Assembly: GCF_005405925.1 (NCBI RefSeq)
Contig: NZ_BJHV01000001.1
Span: 8,122,001 to 8,186,000 of the forward strand
Length of the DNA stretch: 64,000 nt
Direction: 5' to 3'
Origin: Streptomyces antimycoticus
Lineage (GTDB): Bacteria > Actinomycetota > Actinomycetes > Streptomycetales > Streptomycetaceae
How positions within the stretch are numbered: the stretch's first letter is position 1; each line of letters begins with the position of its first letter. This document shows, piece by piece, positions 44,692-52,778 of this stretch. A program made the position numbers and the translations under genes. The notes under the pieces are model-generated. The model saw only the letters and a list, made by a program, of their open reading frames with translations. It did not search any database and was not told the DNA's origin.

Positions 44692-45456
44692 CTACGCCGC
44701 GATGACGGCCGCCGTGGTGCGACCGCCGTCGACGTCCAGCACGATGCCGTGGACGAACGCGGCCTCGTCACCGGCGAGATAGACCGCGGCGTGTGCGATG
44801 GCCTGCGGACTCCCGACGCCCCCGGCCGGAGTGCCGTTCATCATGACGTCGCCCGGGTGCACCTCGCCGGGTACGGGTGTGTGGACCACTCCGGGAGAGA
44901 TCGCGTTCACCCGCACGCCGCGCGGGCCGAACTCGGCGGCCCAGGCGCGTGTCAGGGTCTCCACCGCGCCCTTGGTGGAGCTGTAGAGCGCGCCGAGGGG
45001 GATGCCCAGCCGCGCGACCCAGGACCCCAGATTGATGATCGCCCCGCCACCGGCCTCGGCCATGGCCGGAGCGACCGCGGCGGTCAGGAAGAACGGCGCC
45101 TTCACATTCACCGCGTAGACCCGGTCGAAGGCCGTTTCATCGGTGTCCACGGTGCTGTCGCCGGGGTAGACGCCGGCGTTGTTGACCAGGATGTCGATGC
45201 CCCCGCCCAGAGCCGACGTCGCCGCCTCGGCCAGGGCGCGGGACGCCGCGGCGCTCCCGTCCAGATCCGCCTGTACGAAGTCGGCCCGGCCGCCCCGCGC
45301 GCGGATGGCGCCGACGACCTCCGCGCCCCGCTCGGCGCTGCGCCCGGACACGATCACGTACGCACCCTCGGCGGCGAACCTCTCCGCGATCGCCCGTCCG
45401 ATGTTGCTGGTCGCACCGGTTACCAGAGCCCTTTTGTCCTGCAGCCGTCCACTCAT
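44692..45456 (-). CDS. SDR family oxidoreductase
   Basis: 254-residue classical SDR. TGATSNIG (about 14-21; the middle Gly is Asn-shifted), NNAG (about 92), catalytic YSSTK (about 158-162) and C-terminal VDGG. Closely similar to the SDR at 6041-6793. ATG 45456 has AGGAG six bases upstream. Its promoter region carries a 20-bp palindrome that matches the operator of the next TetR gene, so it is probably repressed by that TetR. Confidence 0.88.
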   Translation of the reverse strand: MSGRLQDKRALVTGATSNIGRAIAERFAAEGAYVIVSGRSAERGAEVVGAIRARGGRADFVQADLDGSAAASRALAEAATSALGGGIDILVNNAGVYPGDSTVDTDETAFDRVYAVNVKAPFFLTAAVAPAMAEAGGGAIINLGSWVARLGIPLGALYSSTKGAVETLTRAWAAEFGPRGVRVNAISPGVVHTPVPGEVHPGDVMMNGTPAGGVGSPQAIAHAAVYLAGDEAAFVHGIVLDVDGGRTTAAVIAA

Positions 45457-45586
45457 CACGCGCTCCTGCCACGCTCGTTACCCGCACCATCGATGTCCCG
45501 CGGGGCACGACCTCGATCTCGGTCAGGTCGGACGCGCGGGCACCGCCCGGATCCGCCCGGGGGCCATGCCACTGTGCGAAGAAAAA

Positions 45587-45606
45587 AATGGACTTGCAAG
45601 TCCATT
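45587..45606. promoter_or_regulatory. TetR operator upstream of SDR
   Basis: Perfect palindrome AATGGACTTGCAAGTCCATT. Its core TGGACN6GTCCA is shared with the dyad at 46270-46285 in front of the TetR gene. Confidence 0.8.
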
Positions 45607-45653
45607 CGCCGCCGTCGGCGCCGGGGTGACCTGCCCGTCCGCCGCCACCCCGA

Positions 45654-46253
45654 TCAGGCCGCGGCGCGCCGCAGATCCCCGATCCCCTGATCGAGCGCGG
45701 CCCGCAGATGGTCGGCCCGGCCGGTCGACTGAAGAATCGCCACGCCGCCCTGAATGCCCGCCAGCAGAGCGGCCGCGCGGCGCTCGACGTCCAGATCGGC
45801 GGGCAGGTGACCGGCCGTCTGCAGGGCCCGGATGCCGGTGGCCAGGCTCGCCTGCCACTGACGCATCAACGTGACCACCACATCCCGGGCGCCGGGGGTG
45901 GAGCGGCCCAGGTGGAGGACCAGCGAACCCAGCGAACACTCCTCGCCCTGCTCCTCGTAGCGCTCGACCACCACATCGCGCCACCGCTGCCACGCCTCCC
46001 AGGAGTCCAGGCATCCGAGGTACGGCTGCTGGTCCTCCAGGACCTGGTCGGCCTCGTAGTGCGCGACCGCCAGCAGCAGCTCGTCCTTCCCGGTGGGGAA
46101 GTAGTGGAAGAGCTGGCTCTTGCTGGTGCGGGTGCGCGCCATGACGTCATCGAGGGTGGCGATCGACACGTCCTTCTCGCGCAGCACCGCGGCCGCGCCC
46201 TCGATGATCCGGTTCCGGGTGGCCTTCCCCTTTGCCGTCAGCTCCTTGTGCAT
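45654..46253 (-). CDS. TetR/AcrR family transcriptional regulator
   Basis: 199-residue TetR. HTH RIIEGAAAVLREKDVSIATLDDVMARTRTSKSQLFHYFPTGKDELLLAV (about 14-62), C-terminal domain of the TetR_C_6/YcdC-like type. ATG 46253 has GAGGGGA upstream. Flanked by two copies of a TGGACN6GTCCA palindrome, one before itself and one before the SDR gene downstream on the same strand; this fits autoregulation plus control of the SDR. Confidence 0.88.
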   Translation of the reverse strand: MHKELTAKGKATRNRIIEGAAAVLREKDVSIATLDDVMARTRTSKSQLFHYFPTGKDELLLAVAHYEADQVLEDQQPYLGCLDSWEAWQRWRDVVVERYEEQGEECSLGSLVLHLGRSTPGARDVVVTLMRQWQASLATGIRALQTAGHLPADLDVERRAAALLAGIQGGVAILQSTGRADHLRAALDQGIGDLRRAAA

Positions 46254-46266
46254 GACGTCCCCTCTC

Positions 46267-46288
46267 GACTGGACTGGCTGGTCCAGTC
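46267..46288. promoter_or_regulatory. TetR autoregulatory operator
   Basis: GACTGGAC (46267-46274) and GTCCAGTC (46281-46288), 8-bp perfect arms, 6-base centre, just upstream of the TetR start. The inner TGGACTGGCTGGTCCA matches 13 of 16 bases of the operator at 45589-45604. Confidence 0.75.
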
Positions 46289-46307
46289 TACTGAGTGAGG
46301 TTCCGGG

Positions 46308-46804
46308 TCAGGATCGCGGCGGGCCCTCGGCGGCCGCCGGGGTGCCTGGTGTCGGCCACAGCGCCCGGACGGCGATGCCCACCGCCGCCGAGACGAAGTT
46401 CTGCACCGCGAGCCCGGCCATCTGCACCAGATGTCCCAGGGGCGCCTCGCCGGCGTACGACTGCCAGTTGGTGTTGGTGACGAAGGAGGCGGCCGTGTTG
46501 AAGGACTGGGCCGGAGGCATCGGCTGCCTGCCGAGCGACAACAGCAGGTGGTTCTGCAGCCGCAGGAATCCGTACAGGAAGACACCGACACCGCTCAGAA
46601 CGCGAGTACCCCGCGCAGATAGGCGCTCCACCGCTGATCGGCGTCCCCGTCCACCCCTGCCAGCCGGTGGACCAGCCGCTCGGCGCGCAGATGCCGGGGC
46701 GTGGTGAGGACGCGGGCGATGTAGTCGCCCAGCGGCCGGTAGGAGAGGGCCAGCGCCGCCACCAGCGCCAGCACCTGGAGCCAGCCCGCGAGGGTGCCGC
46801 TCAC
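46308..46804 (-). pseudogene. kdpA: KdpA, N-terminal remnant with frameshift
   Basis: Starts at ATG 46804, overlapping kdpF by 4 bp. About 160 residues of the potassium-importing KdpA subunit are recognisable: [36 protein letters not shown]-like [15 protein letters not shown], then after a frame change near 46600 [14 protein letters not shown] and the selectivity-filter region [13 protein letters not shown]. Homology stops after [12 protein letters not shown]; the other 390 residues, and kdpB, kdpC, kdpD and kdpE, are absent. The TetR gene follows directly. Non-functional. Confidence 0.88.
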
Positions 46805-46893
46805 GAGAACCTCTCCGGGAAGATCAGGGCCGGCACCAGATAGCCGAGCAGGGCCGCGGCCACGATCAGCCCCACGAGGTTGTCGGCGCTCAC
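46801..46893 (-). CDS. kdpF: KdpF, small membrane subunit
   Basis: 30-residue single-helix protein ([30 protein letters not shown]), matching KdpF, the stabilising subunit of the Kdp potassium pump, in length and in the C-terminal PE(K/R)F end. GTG 46893 overlaps the upstream small ORF by 4 bp (GTGA) and its stop overlaps kdpA. Intact but useless without the rest of the complex. Confidence 0.85.
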   Translation of the reverse strand: MSADNLVGLIVAAALLGYLVPALIFPERFS

Positions 46894-46973
46894 AGCCGGC
46901 CGGCCCCCTTCGCGACCGCGCCGATGACGGCGAACACGGCGATGATCAGGACGATGAACACCACATCTGACAT
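46890..46973 (-). CDS. 27-residue membrane peptide upstream of kdpF
   Basis: MSDVVFIVLIIAVFAVIGAV followed by AKGAGRL: one transmembrane helix with a short basic cytoplasmic tail. It overlaps kdpF by 4 bp and so is part of the kdp message. It is a likely extra small component or leader of actinobacterial kdp operons. Too short for normal gene finding. Confidence 0.6.
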   Translation of the reverse strand: MSDVVFIVLIIAVFAVIGAVAKGAGRL

Positions 46974-47459
46974 GCGGACAACACCCCGGCGGGTCGGGTC
47001 GTAAGGGCCGCCGTGACCGTGCACCACCTCGGCCACCGACGCCCCTTGTTAGCGCGATCCAGACCCCCGCCCGACGACGTCGACGGTGTGGTGACGCAAA
47101 TCGGGCCGATGGAGTGAACGGACGGCATGGACGCCTGTCATCGGGCGCCGCGGTCCTGACGTTCTCCTGACCTCGGCCAGGCGGGTCCATCAGGGCCGCG
47201 TCAATCCCTCATGGTGTGGCGTCAGGGTGGCGACAAGGCCCATGGATCGCTCATCCGCGCCGTGCGAGGTTGAGTCTCGCGGCGGAGAGAGCCGCGGAAC
47301 GGCCGCTCAGCGGTGTGTGGGTATCAGCGCGATGACCAGCACCGTCGCCGCTGACACCGCGGGCCGGCGCGTACACGGTGTGCGGCACCGTTACCTGAGT
47401 GCGCGTCGGTTCCCGTGGGGGGCACCGCCTTCCGCCCTCCCCGCTCTCTCCGCCGCATG
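46974..47459. other. Intergenic region without a supported gene
   Basis: About 490 bases between the kdp remnant and the lysA terminator. It should contain the old kdp promoter. Short open frames occur on both strands but none has a convincing start, codon pattern or motif. No tRNA or clear dyad found. Confidence 0.5.
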
Positions 47460-47505
47460 CCAAGGCCCTGCGGGGCGGCCTGCACGCCGCCCCGCAGGGC
47501 CTTGG
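47460..47505. terminator. Strong terminator after lysA
   Basis: Perfect 20-bp inverted repeat (arms 47460-47479 and 47486-47505; arm CCAAGGCCCTGCGGGGCGGC) with a 6-base loop, 60 bp beyond the lysA stop. The strongest hairpin in the window. Confidence 0.85.
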
Positions 47506-47564
47506 GGTGGGGGCGGTCACCGCTCCACGCGGTCACCGCCCCCGTCGTCGCTGACCGACGGCGG

Positions 47565-48920
47565 CTACAGACCGACGTCGCGGCTGCGGATGTCGTCCAG
47601 CGACTCGCGCCGTACCAGCAGCCGGGCCCTCCCGTCGGCCACGGCGACCACCGGCGGGCGGCCGACCAGGTTGTAACCGGAGGCCATGGACAGGTGGTAC
47701 GCGCCCGCCACCGGCACCGCGAGCAGGTCGCCTGGGCGGATGTCGCCGGGCAGCTCCGCCTCGCCCGCCAGTACGTCCCCGGCCTCGCAGTGGCGTCCGG
47801 CCACGGTGGCGGTGGCGAGCGGGGCCGCGGTGGCGCGGCCCACGAGCCGGGGCGCGTAGCGCACTCCGTACAGCGCGGGGCGGGGGTTGTCGCTCATCCC
47901 GCCGTCCACCGCGACGAAGGTGCGATGCCCGGTGCGCTTGACGGCCAGGACCCGGTACAGCGAGATCCCGGCCGGTCCCACGACGGCGCGGCCCGGTTCG
48001 ATGATCAGCCGGGGCACGGGCAGCCCGGCCGCCGCGCAGCCGTCGGCCAGTTCGGCGCGCACCCGGGGCCCGAGCGCGGCGATGTCCAGGGCGGGCTCGC
48101 CGGGGCGGTAGGCGATGCCGTACCCGCCGCCCAGATCCAGCTCGGGGAGGGTGATCCCGTGCTGGTCCCGGACCCGGGCCAGCAGGCCGACCATGCGCCG
48201 TACGGCCGCCAGATAGGGCTTGGCGGAGGTGATCTGGGAGCCCAGATGGCAGTGGAGGCCGACCAGTTCCAGATGGGGCTGGTCGAGAATCCGGGCGATG
48301 GCGTGGTGTGCCGAGCCATCGGCCAGCGACAGGCCGAACTTCTGGTCGTCGGTGCCGGTACGGATCTTGGCGTGGCCGCCCGCGGCGATGCCCGGGGCGA
48401 CTCGGACCATCACCTTCTGGCGGCTGCCCTCGGGCACCGCGACGGCCAGCCGGGCGATCTCCGAGGGGCTGTCGATGACGATGCGCCCGACCCCGAAGCG
48501 CAGGGCGGCCTGAAGGTCGTACGGGCTCTTGGCGTTGCCGTGCAGCACGATGTGCTCGGGCGGGAAACCGGTGGTGACCGCGAGCTCCAGCTCGCCGGCC
48601 GAGCACACGTCCAGGCCCATGCCCTCTTCCTCCACCCAGTGCGCCATGGCGCGGCACAGGAACGCCTTGGCGGCGTAGAGGACGGCGGCCTCCGGGAAGG
48701 CGTCGTGGTAGGCGCGGCAGCGGGCCCGGACCTCACCCTCGTCGAGGAGGTACACGGGGGTGCCGAAGCGGTCCGCGACCTCGGCGAGCGACACTCCGCC
48801 GACGGCCAGGTCCCCGTGGGCGAGCGGAGTGGTCGAGGCGGGCCAGACGGACAGCGCGTCGTCGGCGGGCGGCGTGTGGGGCGGGCGGGGCTCGGTGCTG
48901 GTGATCAGTGGCGTGACCAT
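47565..48920 (-). CDS. lysA: Diaminopimelate decarboxylase
   Basis: PLP-dependent fold-type III decarboxylase, last step of lysine synthesis from meso-diaminopimelate. 451 residues. PLP lysine in LYAAKAFLCRAM (about 72-83), CSAGELELA, HCHLGSQI, the Gly-rich phosphate loop DLGGGYGI, EPGRAVVGPAG and the C-terminal catalytic Cys in CEAGDVLAG, with the usual dimer-site Tyr in SGYNL. ATG 48920 has GGGAGG six bases upstream. Lies 11 bp after the SAV_915-like gene in one operon. The housekeeping lysA of Streptomyces is normally near argS/hom, so this may be a paralogue for another role such as cell-wall DAP turnover. Ends before a strong terminator. Confidence 0.9.
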   Translation of the reverse strand: MVTPLITSTEPRPPHTPPADDALSVWPASTTPLAHGDLAVGGVSLAEVADRFGTPVYLLDEGEVRARCRAYHDAFPEAAVLYAAKAFLCRAMAHWVEEEGMGLDVCSAGELELAVTTGFPPEHIVLHGNAKSPYDLQAALRFGVGRIVIDSPSEIARLAVAVPEGSRQKVMVRVAPGIAAGGHAKIRTGTDDQKFGLSLADGSAHHAIARILDQPHLELVGLHCHLGSQITSAKPYLAAVRRMVGLLARVRDQHGITLPELDLGGGYGIAYRPGEPALDIAALGPRVRAELADGCAAAGLPVPRLIIEPGRAVVGPAGISLYRVLAVKRTGHRTFVAVDGGMSDNPRPALYGVRYAPRLVGRATAAPLATATVAGRHCEAGDVLAGEAELPGDIRPGDLLAVPVAGAYHLSMASGYNLVGRPPVVAVADGRARLLVRRESLDDIRSRDVGL

Positions 48921-48931
48921 GGTGTCCTCCC

Positions 48932-49345
48932 TCAACCGAGCCACACGCCGAGGATCCCGACGAGGGCCGCGGCCCCCGCCACCCGCAGGGCGCCGGCGGA
49001 CCGCGGGCGCCAGGTGAGCGGGGTGTCGTCGCGGCGCTCCGGCGCCGGCGGTGCGACATCGCGGACCGCGAGCCGCGGATCCACGGTGAGCGAGGTGGCG
49101 CCGAGCGGCTCGGTGAGGGCGCGCAGCGCCGGTTCGCCGAGCCGGATCCACGGCTGCCGGGTGCCGAGGACGGCGGTCAGCTGCCGCCGGGTGGAGAAGC
49201 CGACAGCGGTACGGCCGCCATGGGGGGTACGGAAGATGCGCACGGCGCAGCCGGCGGGCCCCGGCCGGACGGGGACGTACAGGACGCGTCCGGCCGGGAC
49301 GGGTTCGTCGGGCTCGGGGTCGTCTCCGTACAGACGGTTGGTCAT
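48932..49345 (-). CDS. SAV_915 family protein
   Basis: 137-residue protein of the actinobacterial SAV_915 type, function unknown. The conserved block is VLYVPVRPGPAGCAVRIFRTPHGGRTAVGFSTRRQLTAVLGTRQPWIRLGEPALRALTEPLG; the tail has a terminal hydrophobic segment (AGALRVAGAAALVGILGVWLG) that could anchor it in the membrane. ATG 49345. First gene of the SAV_915/lysA operon. Confidence 0.8.
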   Translation of the reverse strand: MTNRLYGDDPEPDEPVPAGRVLYVPVRPGPAGCAVRIFRTPHGGRTAVGFSTRRQLTAVLGTRQPWIRLGEPALRALTEPLGATSLTVDPRLAVRDVAPPAPERRDDTPLTWRPRSAGALRVAGAAALVGILGVWLG

Positions 49346-49537
49346 GACGTGCCTCCAGGGGGAGCGGGGAAGGCTCCGGACCGGACAGCGGACCGGGGCC
49401 CGGACAGGACGGTAAGTCCCGCGCCCCGCGGAGGGAGCCGGTCCCTGACGCGACGCTGACGCGGGGACGGGCAGTCTTGACGCGACGCTGTCGGCGGCCA
49501 CCCGCGCACGCGGCCGTGCCCGCACCCCTCCGCAGCG

Positions 49538-50499
49538 TCATGGCCCCGTTGGCGGCGGGGAGGAGTGCCAGGTGGCCCGCACCCGCTGCGGGTGGGCCTC
49601 CGGCTCGGGCCCCGGTTCAGGTCCTGGTTCCGTTCCCTGACCGGCGGTCCGTCGCCAGTGCTCGGCCACCTGAGCTCCCGTGGCGAACCATACGTCGTCG
49701 TGTCCGCTGATGTGGTCCAGCAGTTCCTCGAGCATCAGCGTCCGCCCCGGCTTGCCGATGGACTGCGGGTCGAGGGCCGGTATCCAGCACAGGCCGTGGT
49801 CCCGGAAGGCGTCGAACGAGTCCTTCCAGTCCGCCAGGACGTCCCCGTAGGCCGCGATGCGGGACTCGCCGGGCGGAAAGGCCACCGGCCCGCCGTTGTA
49901 CAGGAATCAGGGGTGGTCGGCGTACTCCCACGGCCACGGCAGCTCCACCACCGGTGTGGGCCGCCCCGCGGACCACAGTCGATGGGGGCGGTCGTCGCCG
50001 TGGGTGGAGGAGGACCACCCGAACCCAGCTCGTCGAGGAGCGCGGCGTGCCCGTCGCCCATCGCGCCGGGTGCGGCGCGCAGCCCGGTGGGCCGGACACC
50101 GGCCACCGACGCCAGCAGATCGGCGGTGCGCGACCACGCCTCCCGGACGCTTGCGGACTATGTATCCCCGGGGACGGGAGGCGACGCGGCGGCGATCTCA
50201 TGGCCGGCGGCGGCGATCCGCCGGACCGCGTCGGGATGGCGCAGGGCGGTGTGCTCGGGGACGAACCAGGTGGCCGGCAGGGCGAAGAAGGTGGCGGGCA
50301 GCCCGCGGTCCTCCAGCAGGTCCAGCAGGCGCGGGGTGCCTCTCCAGGGGCCGTAGGCGCCGATGGAGAAGGCCCGCGCGTCGTCGCAGCGCCCGGTGGA
50401 GCGGTCGTCGAGCCACCGGGTGGGGCCGTCCACGTCGAAGCTGAGCATGACGGCGCAGCGGGCCCCGTCCGGCCAGACGGGCGGCGGTTCGCGGTGCAT
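49538..50499 (-). pseudogene. Polysaccharide deacetylase, multiply disrupted
   Basis: NodB-like deacetylase in pieces on one strand. N-terminal part from ATG 50499: VMLSFDVDGPTRWL (metal Asp pair) to RRIAAAGHEIA; then a deletion removes the His-box region; then TADLLASVAGVRPTGLRAAPGAMGDGHAALLDELG in a second frame; then GFGWSSSTHGDDRPHRLWSAGRPTPVVELPWPWEYADHP in a third, reached by losing one base in a C3 run (50024-50026). That frame ends in a TGA (49907-49909) where Trp is expected, and the true end FLYNGGPVAFPPGESRIAAYGDVLADWKDSF... ELLDHI continues in frame. At least three lesions, so a real pseudogene. Its ATG is 44 bp after RpiR, so it was in the RpiR operon. Confidence 0.82.
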
Positions 50500-50543
50500 G
50501 GCGTCCTTTGCTCCTCGAGGGTCGCGGGGTCCGGCCCGGGCGG

Positions 50544-51449
50544 TCAGCTCTTGCGTGGCCGGGGCTCGGACCGGTCGATCAACTGGCCGCGCAGCACGGT
50601 GAGTTGATGGGAGGCTTCGACAGCCCGGGGTTCGTCCAGCGAGGCGAGGGCCAGGACGAGGGTGTCCATGACGACGATGCCCGCCAGCGATTCGGCGGTG
50701 ATGCCGGTGGGCGTGTGCGGGGCGCTGATCACCACATCGGCATGGGTGGCCAGCGGGCCCGTGGGGACGTCGGTGACCAGTACGACGCCCGCGCCGACGG
50801 CTCGCGCCCGGTCGGTGAGCACGGTGAACTCCCGCAGCCGGCGGCCGGGATGGAGGATCACCACCGCGTCGCCGCGGCCGAGCCCCAGCAGTTCGTCGGC
50901 CATGGTGAAGCCGGTGGCGCCGACGAAGCGCGCCCGGCGGCCGGCCCGGCGCAGCTTCAGCACCAGATGCCGGGCGGCGAGTTCGGAGGCGCCGACGCCG
51001 TAGGCGACCACCTCGTGCGCGTCCGCCAGCATTTGCACCGCTTGCTTGAGCACATCCGTCTCCAGCAGTCGGCGGCACTGGTCGAGACGCTCCGCGGCCT
51101 CGTCGAAGACCCGGTCCTTGACCTGGTCCAGATCGTGGCGGCCGACGCGGGCGATGCGCTGCTTGAGCCGCTCCTCGGGGGCGGTCGCGGAGGTGAAACC
51201 GGCGGCCAGCTCCCGCTTGAGCGCGGGCAGCCCGGCGTAGCCGAGGCGCTGCAGCGCGCGGACGACGGTGGCGTTGCTGGTGCCGCTGGCCGCGCCCAGC
51301 TCCTGTGCGCTCGCGAAGAGCAGATTCTCCGGTGGGGCGGTCACCAGGTACTGGGCCACCACCCGCTCGGAGGCGGACAGCTCACCCCACATATCCCGGA
51401 CCGCGGAGGCCAGCCGTGTCGCCCCGGTAACGTTCTTCGGTTCGCTCAT
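50544..51449 (-). CDS. MurR/RpiR family transcriptional regulator
   Basis: Regulator of about 301 residues. N-terminal RpiR HTH (LSASERVVAQYLVTAPPENLLFASAQELGAASGTSNATVVRALQRLGYAGLPALKREL, about 20-80) and C-terminal SIS sugar-phosphate-binding domain (ADAHEVVAYGVGASELAARHLVLKLRRAGRRARFV, about 140-175). ATG 51449 is chosen; ATG 51479 is an alternative. Divergent from the C45/ABC operon, with repeated CATTAC sites between. In this family sugar phosphates or muropeptide-derived sugars are usual effectors, which may be a clue to the locus substrate. Confidence 0.87.
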   Translation of the reverse strand: MSEPKNVTGATRLASAVRDMWGELSASERVVAQYLVTAPPENLLFASAQELGAASGTSNATVVRALQRLGYAGLPALKRELAAGFTSATAPEERLKQRIARVGRHDLDQVKDRVFDEAAERLDQCRRLLETDVLKQAVQMLADAHEVVAYGVGASELAARHLVLKLRRAGRRARFVGATGFTMADELLGLGRGDAVVILHPGRRLREFTVLTDRARAVGAGVVLVTDVPTGPLATHADVVISAPHTPTGITAESLAGIVVMDTLVLALASLDEPRAVEASHQLTVLRGQLIDRSEPRPRKS

Positions 51450-51533
51450 TACAGCTATTGACTTCCCTGTGATGGACATTACTATCTGGGCTCATCGTTC
51501 CAAGAACGCTGATTTCTGAAACAAACATTACAG
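51447..51533. promoter_or_regulatory. CATTAC half-sites in the RpiR/C45 divergent promoter
   Basis: CATTACAG at 51447-51454, CATTAC at 51477-51482 and CATTACAG at 51526-51533, all in the same direction, in an AT-rich stretch. The known RpiR-family protein HexR uses TGTAAT/ATTACA half-sites, so these are candidate sites for the divergent regulator. Confidence 0.4.
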
Positions 51534-51570
51534 CCCCTCGTGGGTCCGGGCCTCAGAACACAGGAGCGCC

Positions 51571-52743
51571 ATGACAGCCGCCACCCTCCCCATCGTCGAG
51601 ATCTCCGGCCCGCCGGCCGAGCGCGGCCGCCAGTACGGCGAGGCGGCGCGCGGAAGAATCGGAGCGGCGCTCGCCTACTACGAGCAGGCGTTCGGCGAAT
51701 CGTCCGGGCTGACCTGGGACCAGGTCACCGCGCGCGCCGAGCGCTGGCTGGAGCCGGTGCGCGTCTACGCCCCCGAACTCGTCGAGGAGATGAGCGGGAT
51801 CGCCGACGGGGCGGGGGTCGGGCTCCTGGACGTGCTCGCGCTGAACGCCCGCGGCGAGATCATCTACGACCAGACCTTCGCCCGGATGCGCGCCCGGGCG
51901 GACGCCCCGGCGGACGTCACCGAATCCCGGGAGGTGACCGACGGCTGCACATCCTTCGCCGTGCTGGGGGAGGCGAGCGGTGACGGCCACGTCTACTGCG
52001 GCCAGAACTGGGACTGGCGGGCGGGTGTCGCGGACACCGTCATGATGCTCCGGATCGTCCAGCCCCCGCACCCCACCGTGATCATGCAGGTGGAGGCCGG
52101 GCAGATCGGCCGCCAGGGCGCCAACTCCGCGGGCGTCGCCCTCAACGCCAATGGTCTCGGCGGCCGCTTCGACGACGCCATCGGGCTGCCTCAGACCGTG
52201 ATCCGCCGCCGTGTCCTGGACAGCGAGTCGATCAGCGGGGCGGTCGACGTGCTGTGCCGCACCCGTGGCCACATCGCCAGCAACGCCCTGCTGACCTGCC
52301 GCGAAGGCTTCGCCCTCGACCTGGAGACCACGCCGGGCGCACACGGCTGGATGTATCCCACCGAGGGACTGCTCGTCCACGGCAACCACTACCAGACCAC
52401 CGTCCCCGTCCAGCTCGCCGCCCGCTACCGCCCCGAGTCCTCCGACTCGCTGATCCGGGTGCCGCGGGCCGAGGCCGGTCTGCGCCGGCTCCGCGAGGCC
52501 ACCGCGCCGGACGAGTCCCGCAAGCTGATCCACCAGGCCATGTCCGACCACCTCGGCCACCCCGAGGGGCTGTGCACCCACCCCGACACCCGGCAGCCCG
52601 AGGTCAAGTGGTGGGCGACGCTGCTGTCCTCCTGCGTGGACCTGACCACCGGCGACTACCACGTGACCCCCGGCACCCCCTGCGACCACGAATACCAGTA
52701 CCTGCCCTGGAACCTCTACGACGGTCCGCACGCCCCCAACTGA
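51571..52743 (+). CDS. C45 family autoproteolytic acyltransferase/hydrolase
   Basis: 390-residue Ntn-hydrolase related to isopenicillin N acyltransferase. The nucleophile Cys is Cys126 in TDGCTSFA, where self-cleavage between Gly125 and Cys126 would create the active N-terminus; the following YCGQNWDWR and GVALNANGLGG motifs are family-typical. Such enzymes hydrolyse or transfer N-acyl groups. ATG 51571 has a GGAG-like lead. First gene of the operon with a peptide ABC importer (36 bp to the binding-protein gene), suggesting that the imported ligand is an N-acylated peptide or amino acid. Confidence 0.88.
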   Translation: MTAATLPIVEISGPPAERGRQYGEAARGRIGAALAYYEQAFGESSGLTWDQVTARAERWLEPVRVYAPELVEEMSGIADGAGVGLLDVLALNARGEIIYDQTFARMRARADAPADVTESREVTDGCTSFAVLGEASGDGHVYCGQNWDWRAGVADTVMMLRIVQPPHPTVIMQVEAGQIGRQGANSAGVALNANGLGGRFDDAIGLPQTVIRRRVLDSESISGAVDVLCRTRGHIASNALLTCREGFALDLETTPGAHGWMYPTEGLLVHGNHYQTTVPVQLAARYRPESSDSLIRVPRAEAGLRRLREATAPDESRKLIHQAMSDHLGHPEGLCTHPDTRQPEVKWWATLLSSCVDLTTGDYHVTPGTPCDHEYQYLPWNLYDGPHAPN

Positions 52744-52778
52744 CGCGTCTTCACGTCCGAACGACCAGAGAGCCTGCC

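Noticed and set aside
46946..47190. Longer gene on the minus strand covering the kdp leader
   Set aside because: The only supported frames are the 27-residue ORF and kdpF; the longer one has no start signal and is Arg-rich.
47227..47560. tRNA or small gene between kdp and lysA
   Set aside because: No cloverleaf, anticodon loop or TpsiC motif could be found; the strong dyad is a terminator.
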